Below are positions 1-10,706 of a stretch of 64,000 nt of DNA, piece by piece; within the stretch, counting starts at the first letter, position 1; each line of letters begins with the position of its first letter. Position numbers and translations under genes: made by a program. Below the pieces are notes generated by a model. That model did not search any database, was not told the DNA's origin, and saw only the letters and a program-made list of their open reading frames with translations. The DNA is from Fasciola hepatica. Lineage: Eukaryota > Platyhelminthes > Trematoda > Plagiorchiida > Fasciolidae. The DNA lies in assembly GCA_948099385.1 (NCBI GenBank), contig CANUEZ040000196.1:3393001-3457000 (forward strand), in the 5' to 3' direction.

Positions 1-136
1 TTGTTCAACATATACAATACATGATATAGCACAATCCTCAAATTTGCTTCGGCTTTCGCTTTCGCTTTGAACGGTAACAACCAAATTCTCGCACACCGAT
101 CCAATCCTATGTTCCATCACTTCTCTATTTATGGGC
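1..136. repeat. Partial satellite monomer at left edge
   Basis: The window opens inside a monomer, at the TTGTTCAACATATAC segment. These 136 bases are the 3' third of a normal copy, carrying the ACAATAC and CAAATTTGC variants. The array therefore continues to the left of the window. Confidence 0.95.
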
Positions 137-1404
137 CTAAGTAAAACCAAGGCATTCCCTTATGAAAAATCCACACAGATTGCTCATACAATGCAATAGA
201 GCAGTAGCAGAGTAGATTTGTATAATATGATTCTCCATGCAGCTTGAACACTGAACTGACCATTGACAACTATTGAAGCACTGTACAGCTGTTTGATCCG
301 CTAAGGGAATCATGAGCATTGCACATGGACAGAACCCACTCGGAGACACGAACAAGGGTTGGGGTGAACGAATGTCAGTCGAACACCCAAACCACAAGGC
401 TATCCGATATGGGTCTCAACGCTTTGTTCAACATATACACTACATGATATAGCACAATCCCCAAATTGGCTTCGGCTTTCGCTTTCGCTTTGAACGGTAA
501 CAACCAAATTCTCGCACACCGATCCAATCCTATGTTCCATCATTTCTCTATTTATGGGCCTAAGTAAAACCACGGCATTCCCTTATGAACAATCCACACA
601 GATTGCTCATACAATGCAATAGAGCAGTAGCAGAGTAGATTTGTATAATATGATTCTCCATGCAGCTTGAACACTGAACTGACCATTGAAAATTATGGAA
701 GCATGTACAGCTGTTTGATCCGCTCAGGGAATCATGAGCATTGCACATGGAAAGTGCCCACACGGGGACACCAACAAGGATTGGGGTGAACGAATGTCAG
801 TCGAACACCCAAACCGCCAGGCGATCCCATATGGGTCTTAACGCTTTGTTCAACATATACACTACATGATATAGCACAATCCCCAAATTGGCTTCGGCTT
901 TCGCTTTCGCTTTGAACGGTAACAACCAAATTCTCGCACACCAATCCAATCCTATGTTCCATCACTTCTCTATTTATGGGCCTAAGTAAAACCAAGGCAT
1001 TCCCTTATGAACAATCCACACAGATTGCTCATACAATGCAATAGAGCAGTAGCAGAGTAGATTTGTATAATATGATTCTCCATGCAGCTTGACCACGGAA
1101 CTGACCATTGAAAATTATGAAAGCACTGTACATCTGATTGATCCGCTAAGGGAATCATGAGCATTGCACATGGACAGAACCCACACGGGGACACGAACAA
1201 GGATTGGGGTGAACGAATGTCAGTCGAACACCCAAACCACAAGGCTATCCCATATGGGTCTCAACGCTTTGTTCAACATATACACTTCATGATATAGCAC
1301 AATCCCCAAATTGGCTTCGGCTTTCGCTTTCGCTTTGAACGGTAACAAACAAATTCTCGCACACCGATCCAATCCTATGTTCCATCACTTCTCTATTTAT
1401 GGGC
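137..1404. repeat. Left-edge monomers with CACACGGGG / GACCACGG variants
   Basis: Three monomers starting at 137, 560 and 982. The second is 422 bp because GCACTGTAC has become GCATGTAC, and it carries an unusual CCACACGGGGACACC segment near 770. The third carries GACCACGG plus TACATCTGATTG (about 1092-1141). That combination reappears only in the 29-kb region, so these copies look more like the diverged block at 26.8-32.7 kb than like their immediate neighbours. Confidence 0.85.
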
Positions 1405-3938
1405 CTAAGTAAAACCAAGGCATTCCCTTATGAACAATCCACACAGATTGCTCATACAATGCAATAGAGCAGTAGCAGAGTAGATTTGTATAATATGATT
1501 CTCCATGCAGCTTGAACACTGAACTGACCATTGAAAATTATGGAAGCATGTACAGCTGTTTGATCCGCTAAGGGGATCATGAGCATTGCACATGGACAGA
1601 AAACACTCGGAGACACGAACAAGGGTTGGGGTGAACGAATGTCAGTCGAACACCCAAACTACAAGGCTATCCGATATGGGTCTCAACGCTTTGTTCAACA
1701 TATACACTACATGATATAGCACAATCCCCAAATCGCCTTCGGCTTTCGCTTTCGCTTTGAACGGTAACAAACAAATTCTCGCACACCGATCCAATCCTAT
1801 GTTCCATCACTTCTCTATTTATGGGCCTTAGTAAAACCAAGGCATTCCCTTATGAACAATCCACACAGATTGCTCATACAATGCAATAGAGCAGTAGCAG
1901 AGTAGATTTGTATAATATGATTCTCCATGCAGCTTGAACACTGAACTGACCATTGAAAATTATGAAAGCACAGTACAGCTGTTTGATCCGCTAAGGGAAT
2001 CATGAGCATTGCACATGGACAGAACCCACTCGGAGACACGAACAAGGGTTGGGGTGAACGATTGTCAGTCGAACACCCAAACCACAAGGCTATCCGATGT
2101 GGGTCTCAACGCTTTGTTCAACATATACACTACATGATATAGCACAATCCCCAAATTGGCTTCGGCTTTCGCTTTCGCTATGGATGGTAACAACCAAATT
2201 CTCGCACACCGATCCAATCCTATGTTCCATCACTTCTCTATTTATGGGCCTAAGTAAAACCAAGGCATTCCCTTATGAACAATCCACACAGATTGCTCAT
2301 ACAATGCAATAGAGCAGTAGCAGAGTAGATTTGTATAATATGATTCTCCATGCAGCTTGAACACTGAACTGACCATTGAAAATTATGGAAGCATGTACAG
2401 CTGTTTGATCCGCTAAGGGGATCATGAGCATTGCACATGGACAGAGCCCACTCGGAGACACGAACAAGGGTTGGGGTGAACGAATGTCAGTCGAACACCC
2501 AAACTACAAGGCTATCCCATATGGGTCTCAACGCTTTGTTCAACATATACACTTCATGATATAGCACAATCCCCAAATTGGCTTCGGCTTTCGCTTTCGC
2601 TTTGAACGGTAACAACCAAATTCTCGCACACCGATCCAATCCTATGTTCCATCACTTCTCTATTTATGGGCCTAAGTAAAACCAAGGCATTCCCTTATGA
2701 ACAATCCACACAGATTGCTCATACAATGCAATAGAGCAGTAGCAGAGTAGATTTGTATAATATGATTCTCCATGCAGCTTGAACACTGAACTGACCATTG
2801 AAAATTATGGAAGCATGTACAGCTGTTTGATCCGCTAAGGGGATCATGAGCATTGCACATGGACAGAAAACACTCGGAGACACGAACAAGGGTTGGGGTG
2901 AACGAATGTCAGTCGAACACCCAAACTACAAGGCTATCCCATATGGGTCTCAACGCTTTGTTCAACATATACAATACATGATATAGCACAATCCCCAAAT
3001 TGGCTTCGGCTTTCGCTTTCGCTTTGAACGGTAACAAACAAATTCTCGCACACCGATCCAATCCTATGTTCCATCACTTCTCTATTTATGGGCCTTAGTA
3101 AAACCAAGGCATTCCCTTATGAACAATCCACACAGATTGCTCATACAATGCAATAGAGCAGTAGCAGAGTAGATTTGTATAATATGATTCTCCATGCAGC
3201 TTGAACACTGAAGTGACCATTGAAAATTATGAAAGCACAGTACAGCTGTTTGATCCGCTAAGGGAATCATGAGCATTGCACATGGACAGAACCCACTCGG
3301 AGACACGAACAAGGGTTGGGGTGAACGATTGTCAGTCGAACACCCAAACCACAAGGCTATCCGATGTGGGTCTCAACGCTTTGTTCAACATATACACTAC
3401 ATGATATAGCACAATCCCCAAATTGGCTTCGGCTTTCGCTTTCGCTATGGATGGTAACAACCAAATTCTCGCACACCGATCCAATCCTATGTTCCATCAC
3501 TTCTCTATTTATGGGCCTAAGTAAAACCAAGGCATTCCCTTATGAACAATCCACACAGATTGCTCATACAATGCAATAGAGCAGTAGCAGAGTAGATTTG
3601 TATAATATGATTCTCCATGCAGCTTGAACACTGAACTGACCATTGAAAATTATGGAAGCATGTACAGCTGTTTGATCCGCTAAGGGGATCATGAGCATTG
3701 CACATGGACAGAAAACACTCGGAGACACGAACAAGGGTTGGGGTGAACGAATGTCAGTCGAACACCCAAACTACAAGGCTATCCCATATGGGTCTCAACG
3801 CTTTGTTCAACATATACACTTCATGATATAGCACAATCCCCAAATTGGCTTCGGCTTTCGCTTTCGCTTTGAACGGTAACAACCAAATTCTCGCACACCG
3901 ATCCAATCCTATGTTCCATCACTTCTCTATTTATGGGC
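1405..3938. repeat. 3-mer higher-order repeat, two copies, period 1267 bp
   Basis: Monomers 1405/1827/2250 match monomers 2672/3094/3517 one to one at an offset of 1267 bp (422+423+422). Shared markers are GAAGCATGTAC in members 1 and 3 (a 1-bp deletion), AAGGGGATCATG, CAAACTACAAGG, and in member 2 CTTAGTAAAACC, GCACAGTAC, GATTGTCAG and CCGATGTGGG. The copies differ at fewer than about ten positions by eye, including GAACTGACC versus GAAGTGACC near 3214 and AGAGCCCA versus AGAAAACA in the third member. This is a tandem duplication of a three-monomer unit. Confidence 0.85.
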
Positions 3939-4205
3939 CTAAGTAAAACCAAGGCATTCCCTTATGAACAATCCACACAGATTGCTCATACAATGCAATA
4001 GAGCAGTAGCAGAGTAGATTTGTATAATATGATTCTCCATGCAGCTTGAACACTGAACTGACCATTGAAAATTATGGAAGCACTGTACAGCTGTTTGATC
4101 CGCTAAGGGAATCATGAGCATTGCACATGGACAGAACCCACTCGGAGACACGAACAAGGGTTGGGGTGAACGAATGTCAGTCGAACACCCAAACCACAAG
4201 GCTAT

Positions 4206-4215
4206 CCCATATGGG
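4206..4215. other. 10-bp palindrome CCCATATGGG, variable between monomers
   Basis: A perfect 10-bp dyad with an NdeI core. The same position reads CCGATATGGG in other copies, one base that breaks the dyad. Both forms are common in the window. In the diverged block the site is altered on its right side (CCCATATGTCTC, CCCATATGGCTC). Confidence 0.8.
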
Positions 4216-5303
4216 TCTCAACGCTTTGTTCAACATATACACTACATGATATAGCACAATCCCCAAATTGGCTTCGGCTTTCGCTTTCGCTTTGAATGGT
4301 AACAACCAAATTCTCGCACACCGATCCAATCCTATGTTCCATCACTTCTCTATTTATGGGCCTAAGTAAAACCAAGGCATTCCCTTATGAACAATCCACA
4401 CAGATTGCTCATACAATGCAATAGAGCAGTAGCAGAGTAGATTTGTATAATATGATTCTCCATGCAGCTTGAACACTAAACTGACCAATGAAAATTATGG
4501 AAGCACTGTACAGCTGTTTGATCCGCTAACGGAATCATGAGCATTGCACATGGACAGAACCCACTCGGAGACACGAACAAGGGTTGGGGTGAACGAATGT
4601 CAGCGGAACACCCAAACCACAAGGCTATCCGATATGGGTCTCAACGCTTTGTTCAACATATACACTACATGATATAGCACAATCCCCAAATTGGCTTCGG
4701 CTTTCGCTTTCGCTATGGATGGTAACAACCAAATTCTCGCACACCGATCCAATCCTATGTTCCATCACTTCTCTATTTATGGGCCTAAGTAAAACCAAGG
4801 CATTCCATTATGAACAATCCACACAGATTGCTCATACAATGCAATAGAGCAGTAGCAGAGTAGATTTGTATAATATGATTCTCCATGCAGCTTGAACACT
4901 GAACTGACCATTGAAAATTATGGAAGCACTGTACAGCTGTTTGATCCGCTAAGGGAATCATGAGCATTGCACATGGACAGAACCCACTCGGAGACACGAA
5001 CAAGGGTTGGGGTGAACGAATGTCAGTCGAACACCCAAACCACAAGGCTATCCGATATGGGTCTCAACGCTTTGTTCAACATATACACTACATGATATAG
5101 CACAATCCCCAAATTGGCTTCGGCTTTCGCTCTCGCTTTGAACGGTAACAACCAAATTCTCGCACACCGATCCAATCCTATGTTCCATCACTTCTCTATT
5201 TATGGGCCTAAGTAAAACCAAGGCATTCCCTAATGAACAATCCACACAGATTGCTCATACAATGCAATAGAGCAGTAGCAGAGTAGATTTGTATAATATG
5301 ATT

Positions 5304-5313
5304 CTGCATGCAG
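5304..5313. other. 10-bp palindrome CTGCATGCAG in rare monomers
   Basis: Most copies read CTCCATGCAG and type C reads CTGCTTGCAG. The full dyad occurs here and near 59887 and 62004. Confidence 0.8.
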
Positions 5314-5392
5314 CTTGAACACTGAACTGACCATTGAAAATTATGGAAGCACTGTACAGCTGTTTGATCCGCTAAGGGAATCATGAGCATTG

Positions 5393-5398
5393 CACGTG
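5393..5398. other. CACGTG palindrome, alternative to CACATG
   Basis: The monomer position TTGCACRTGGA alternates between CACGTG and CACATG, a CpG/CpA difference. CACGTG is regular in core types B and C, while CACATG is regular in A, D and E. CACGTG is the E-box/G-box core of bHLH proteins. No function is shown here. Confidence 0.75.
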
Positions 5399-5630
5399 GA
5401 CAGAACCCACTCGGAGACACGAACAAGGGTTGGGGTGAACGAATGTCAGTCGAACACCCAAACCGCCAGGCGATCCCATATGGGTCTTAACGCTTTGTTC
5501 AACATATACACTACATGATATAGCACAATCCCCAAATTGGCTTCGGCTTTCGCTTTCGCTTTGAACGGTAACAACCAAATTCTCGCACACCGATCCAATC
5601 CTATGTTCCATCACTTCTCTATTTATGGGC

Positions 5631-6053
5631 CTAAGTAAAACCAAGGCATTCCCTTATGAACAATCCACACAGATTGCTCATACAATGCAATAGAGCAGTA
5701 GCAGAGTAGATTTGTATAATATGATTCTCCATGCAGCTTGAACACTGAACTGACCATTGAAAATTATGGAAGCACTGTACAGCTGTTTGATCCGCTAAGG
5801 GAATCATGAGCATTGCACATGGACAGAACCCACTCGGAGACACGAACAAGGGTTGGGGTGAACGAATGTCAGTCGAACACCCAAACCACAAGGCTATCCG
5901 ATATGGGTCTCAACGCTTTGTTCAACATATACACTACATGATATAGCACAATCCCCAAATTGGCTTCGGCTTTCGCTTTCGCTTTGAACGGTAACAACCA
6001 AATTCTCGCACACCGATCCAATCCTATGTTCCATCACTTCTCTATTTATGGGC
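5631..6053. repeat. Reference monomer (near-consensus copy)
   Basis: This copy is close to the majority sequence over the whole window, and I use it to place motifs. In order it holds: a conserved first half with AGCAGTAGCAGAGTAG and TGTATAATATG; an ACAGCTGT palindrome (5779-5786, PvuII core CAGCTG); a G-rich GGGTTGGGG (5850-5858); the variable CCSATATGGG site (5898-5907); a CTTTCG hexamer tract (5963-5985); and a conserved CACCGATCCAATCCTATG end. I count 13 CpG sites. No obvious internal subrepeat suggests that the 423 bp arose from a shorter unit. Confidence 0.85.
5963..5985. repeat. CTTTCG hexamer tract (recurs in each monomer)
   Basis: GCTTCGGCTTTCGCTTTCGC plus CTTT is a run of about three imperfect hexamers, purine-rich on the minus strand. 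It is the most variable spot of the monomer: GCTATGGATGG, TTTCCCTTTG, CGCTCTCGC, GCTTCCG, GCTTTTGATTTCG, a 6-bp loss near 24590 and a 1-bp gain near 38129. On the minus strand it contains GAAAGCGAAA. Confidence 0.85.
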
Positions 6054-8591
6054 CTAAGTAAAACCAAGGCATTCCCTTATGAACAATCCACACAGATTGC
6101 TCATACAATGCAATAGAGCAGTAGCAGAGTAGATTTGTATAATATGATTCTCCATGCAGCTTGAACACTAAACTGACCATTGAAAATGATGGAAGCACTG
6201 TACAGCTGTTTGATCCGCTAAGGGAATCATGAGCATTGCACATGGACAGAACCCACTCGGAGACACGAACAAGGGTTGGGGTGAACGAATGTCATTCGAA
6301 CACCCTAACCACAAGGCTATCCCATATGGGTCTCAACGCTTTGTTCAACATATACACTACATGATATAGCACAATCCCCAAATTGGCTTCGGCTTTCGCT
6401 TTCGCTATGGATGGTAACAACCAAATTCTCGCACACCGATCCAATCCTATGTTCCATCACTTCTCTATTTATGGGCCTAAGTAAAACCAAGGCATTCCCT
6501 TATGAACAATCCACACAGATTGCTCATACAATGCAATAGAGCAGTAGCAGAGTAGATTTGTATAATATGATTCTCCATGCAGCTTGAAACCTGAACTGAC
6601 CATTGAAAATTATGGAAGCACTGTACAGCTGTTTGATCCGCTAAGGGAATCATGAGCATTGCACATGGACAGAACCCACTCGGAGACACGAACAAGGGTT
6701 GGGGTGAACGAATGTCAGTCGAACACCCAAACCACAAGGCTATCCGATATGGGTCTCAACGCTTTGTTCAACATATACACTACATGATATAGCACTATCC
6801 CCAAATTGGCTTCGGCTTTCGCTTTCGCTTTGAATGGTAACAACCAAATTCTCGCACACCGATCCAATCCTATGTTCCATCACTTCTCTATTTATGGGCC
6901 TAAGTAAAACCAAGGCATTCCCTTATGAACAATCCACACAGATTGCTCATACAATGCAATAGAGCAGTAGCAGAGTAGATTTGTATAATATGATTCTCCA
7001 TGCAGCTTGAACACTAAACTGACCAATGAAAATTATGGAAGCACTGTACAGCTGTTTGATCCGCTAAGGGAATCATGAGCATTGCACATGGACAGAACCC
7101 ACTCGGAGACACGAACAAGGGTTGGGGTGAACGAATGTCAGCGGAACACCCAAACCACAAGGCTATCCGATATGGGTCTCAACGATTTGTTCAACATATA
7201 CACTACATGATATAGCACAATCCCCAAATTGGCTTCGGCTTTCGCTTTCGCTATGGATGGTAACAACCAAATTCTCGCACACCGATCCAATCCTATGTTC
7301 CATCACTTCTCTATTTATGGGCCTAAGTAAAACCAAGGCATTCCCTTATGAACAATCCACACAGATTGCTCATACAATGCAATAGAGCAGTAGCAGAGTA
7401 GATTTGTATAATATGATTCTCCATGCAGCTTGAACACTGAACTGACCATTGAAAATTATGGAAGCACTGTACAGCTGTTTGATCCGCTAAGGGAATCATG
7501 AGCATTGCACATGGACAGAGCCCACTCGGAGACACGAACAAGGGTTGGGGTGAACGAATGTCAGTCGAACACCCAAACCACAAGGCTATCCCATATGGGT
7601 CTCAACGCTTTGTTCAACATATACACTACATGATATAGCACAATCCCCAAATTGGCTTCGGCTTTCGCTTTCGCTTTGAACGGTAACAACCAAATTCTCG
7701 CACACCGATCCAATCCTATGTTCCATCACTTCTCTATTTATGGGCCTAAGTAAAACCAAGGCATTCCCTAATGAACAATCCACACAGATTGCTCATACAA
7801 TGCAATAGAGCAGTAGCAGAGTAGATTTGTATAATATGATTCTCCATGCAGCTTGAACACTAAACTGACCGATGAAAATTATGGAAGCACTGTACAGCTG
7901 TTTGATCCGCTAACGGAATCATGAGCATTGCACATGGACAGAACCCACTCGGAGACACGAACAAGGGTTGGGGTGAACGAATGTCAGTCGAACACCCAAA
8001 TCACAAGGCTATCCGATATGGGTCTGAACGCTTTGTTCAACATATACAATACATGATATAGCACAATCCCCAAATTGGCTTCGGCTTTCGCTTTCGCTAT
8101 GGATGGTAACAACCAAATTCTCGCACACCGATCCAATCCTATGTTCCATCACTTCTCTATTTATGGGCCTAAGTAAAACCAAGGCATTCCATTATGAACA
8201 ATCCACACAGATTGCTCATACAATGCAATAGAGCAGTAGCAGAGTAGATTTGTATAATATGATTCTCCATGCAGCTTGAACACTGAACTGACCATTGAAA
8301 ATTATGAAAGCACTGTACAGCTGTTTGATCCGCTAAGGGAATCATGAGCATTGCACGTGGACAGAGCCCACTCGGAGACACGAACAAGGGTTGGGGTGAA
8401 CGAATGTCAGTCGAACACCCAAACCACAAGGCTATCCGATATGGGTCTCAACGCTTTGTTCAACATATACAATACATGATATAGCACAATCCCCAAATTG
8501 GCTTCGGCTTTCGCTCTCGCTTTGAACGGTAACAACCAAATTCTCGCACACCGATCCAATCCTATGTTCCATCACTTCTCTATTTATGGGC

Positions 8592-10706
8592 CTAAGTAAA
8601 ACCAAGGCATTCCCTTATGAACAATCCACACAGATTGCTCATACAATTCAATAGAGCAGTAGCAGAGTAGATTTGTATAATATGATTCTCCATGCAGCTT
8701 GAACACTGAACTGACCATTGACAACTATGGAAGCACTGTACAGCTGTTTGATCCGCTAACGGAATCATGAGCATTGCACATGGACAGAACCCACTCGGAG
8801 ACACGAACAAGGGTTGGGGTGAACGAATGTCAGTCGAACACCCAAACCACAAGGCTATCCCATATGGGTTTCAAAGATTTGTTCAACATATACACTACAT
8901 GGTATAGCACAATCCCCAAATTGGCTTCGGCTTTCGCTTTCGCTTTGAACGGTAACAAACAAATTCTCGCACACCGATCCAATCCTATGTTCCATCACTT
9001 CTCTATTTATGGGCCTAAGTAAAACCAAGGCATTCCCTTATGAACAATCCACACAGATTGCTCATACAATGCAATAGAGCAGTAGCAGAGTAGATTTGTA
9101 TAATATGATTCTCCATGCAGCTTGAACACTGAACTGACCATTGAAAATTATGGAAGCACTGTACAGCTGTTTGATCCGCTAAGGGAATCATGAGCATTGC
9201 ACGTGGACAGAACCCACTCGGAGACACGAACAAGGGTTGGGGTGAACGAATGTCAGTCGAACACCCAAACCACCAGGCGATCCCATATGGGTCTTAACGC
9301 TTTGTTCAACATATACACTACATGATATAGCACAATCCCCAAATTGGCTTCGGCTTTCGCTTTCGCTTTGAACGGTAACAAACAAATTCTCGCACACCGA
9401 TCCAATCCTATGTTCCATCACTTCTCTATTTATGGGCCTAAGTAAAACCAAGGCATTCCCTTATGAACAATCCACACAGATTGCTCATACAATGCAATAG
9501 AGCAGTAGCAGAGTAGATTTGTATAATATGATTCTCCATGCAGCTTGAACACTGAACTGACCATTGAAAATTATGGAAGCACTGTACAGCTGTTTGATCC
9601 GCTAAGGGAATCATGAGCATTGCACATGGACAGAGCCCACTCGGAGACACGAACAAGGGTTGGGGTGAACGAATGTCAGTCGAACACCCAAACCACAAGG
9701 CGATCCCATATGGGTCTTAACGCTTTGTTCAACATATACACTACATGATATAGCACAATCCCCAAATTGGATTCGGCTTTCGCTTTCGCTTTGAACGGTA
9801 ACAAACAAATTCTCGCACACCGATCCAATCCTATGTTCCATCACTTCTCTATTTATGGGCCTAAGTAAAACCAAGGCATTCCCTTATGAACAATCCACAC
9901 AGATTGCTCATACAATGCAATAGAGCAGTAGCAGAGTAGATTTGTATAATATGATTCTCCATGCAGCTTGAACACTGAACTGACCATTGAAAATTATGGA
10001 AGCACTGTACAGCTGTTTGATCCGCTAAGGGAATCATGAGCATTGCACATGGACAGAACCCACTCGGAGACACGAACAAGCGTTGGGGTGAACGAATGTC
10101 AGTCGAACACCCAAATCACAAGGCAATCCGATATGGGTCTGAACGCTTTGTTCAACATATACACTACATGATATAGCACAATCCCCAAATTGGCTTCGGC
10201 TTTCGCTTTCGCTTTGAATGGTTACAACCAAATTCTCGCACACCGATCCAATCCTATGTTCCATCACTTCTCTATTTATGGGCCTAAGTAAAACCAAGGC
10301 ATTCCCTTATGAACAATCCACACAGATTGCTCATACAATGCAATAGAGCAGTAGCAGAGTAGATTTGTATAATATGATTCTCCATGCAGCTTGAACACTG
10401 AACTGACCATTGAAAATGATGGAAGCACTGTACAGCTGTTTGATCCGCTAAGGGAATCATGAGCATTGCACATGGACAGAGCCCACACGGAGACACGAAC
10501 AAGGGTTGGGGTGAACGAATGTCAGTCGAACACCCAAACCACAAGGCTATCCGATATGGGTCTCAACGCTTTGTTCAACATATACACTACATGATATAGC
10601 ACAATACCCAAATTGGCTTCGGCTTTCGCTTTCGCTTTGAACGGTAACAACCAAATTCTCGCACACCGATCCAATCCTATGTTCCATCACTTCTCTATTT
10701 ATGGGC
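8592..10706. repeat. Satellite monomers, GTCTTAACGC class
   Basis: Five 423-bp copies. Neighbours 9015 and 9438 share GGCGATCCCATATGGGTCTT and the CAAACAAATTC variant, suggesting local one-monomer homogenisation. The same class marker also occurs in the copies starting at 560, 5208, 15783, 17898 and 25083. The copy at 8592 has the private CAATTCAATAGAG, also seen at about 25559. Confidence 0.75.

Larger units (their letters stand above)
3939..8591. repeat. Regular 423-bp monomers with weak 6-mer periodicity
   Basis: Eleven copies, each 423 bp. Monomers 4362 and 6900 (offset 2538 bp, six monomers) share the private GTCAGCGGAACACC variant, ACTAAACTGACCAATG and the GCTATGGATGG ending. Monomers 5208 and 7746 share CCCTAATGAAC, again at 2538 bp. 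Intervening members match less well, so this is an older or partly overwritten six-monomer repeat rather than a clean duplication. Confidence 0.6.

Noticed and set aside
2097..2312. 71-codon plus-strand frame repeated at 3364-3579
   Set aside because: Identical because of the 1267-bp duplication. It depends on CCGATGTGGG creating an ATG. No coding signal.
5715..5720. TATAAT as a bacterial -10 promoter element
   Set aside because: The context is a eukaryotic-type satellite, no matching -35 element lies upstream, and no gene follows.
5850..5858. GGGTTGGGG as telomeric repeat or G-quadruplex
   Set aside because: It occurs once per 423 bp with only two G-runs. There is no tandem telomeric motif and not enough G-runs for an intramolecular quadruplex.
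5869..5879. Pol III B-box-like TGTTCGACTGA on the minus strand, possible tRNA/SINE origin
   Set aside because: Seven of ten fixed positions of GGTTCGANTCC match, but the only A-box-like sequence nearby is about 12 bp away instead of 30 bp or more. No tRNA fold is apparent.
5631..5891. Recurrent 86-codon minus-strand open frame, seen in most monomers
   Set aside because: It opens with TTG. The first ATG leaves only about 60 codons. It has no recognisable domain, shows non-conservative changes between copies (such as HNFQ/HSCQ/HHFQ and CMEN/CKQN), and exists because the repeat is repeated. Not annotated as a gene.
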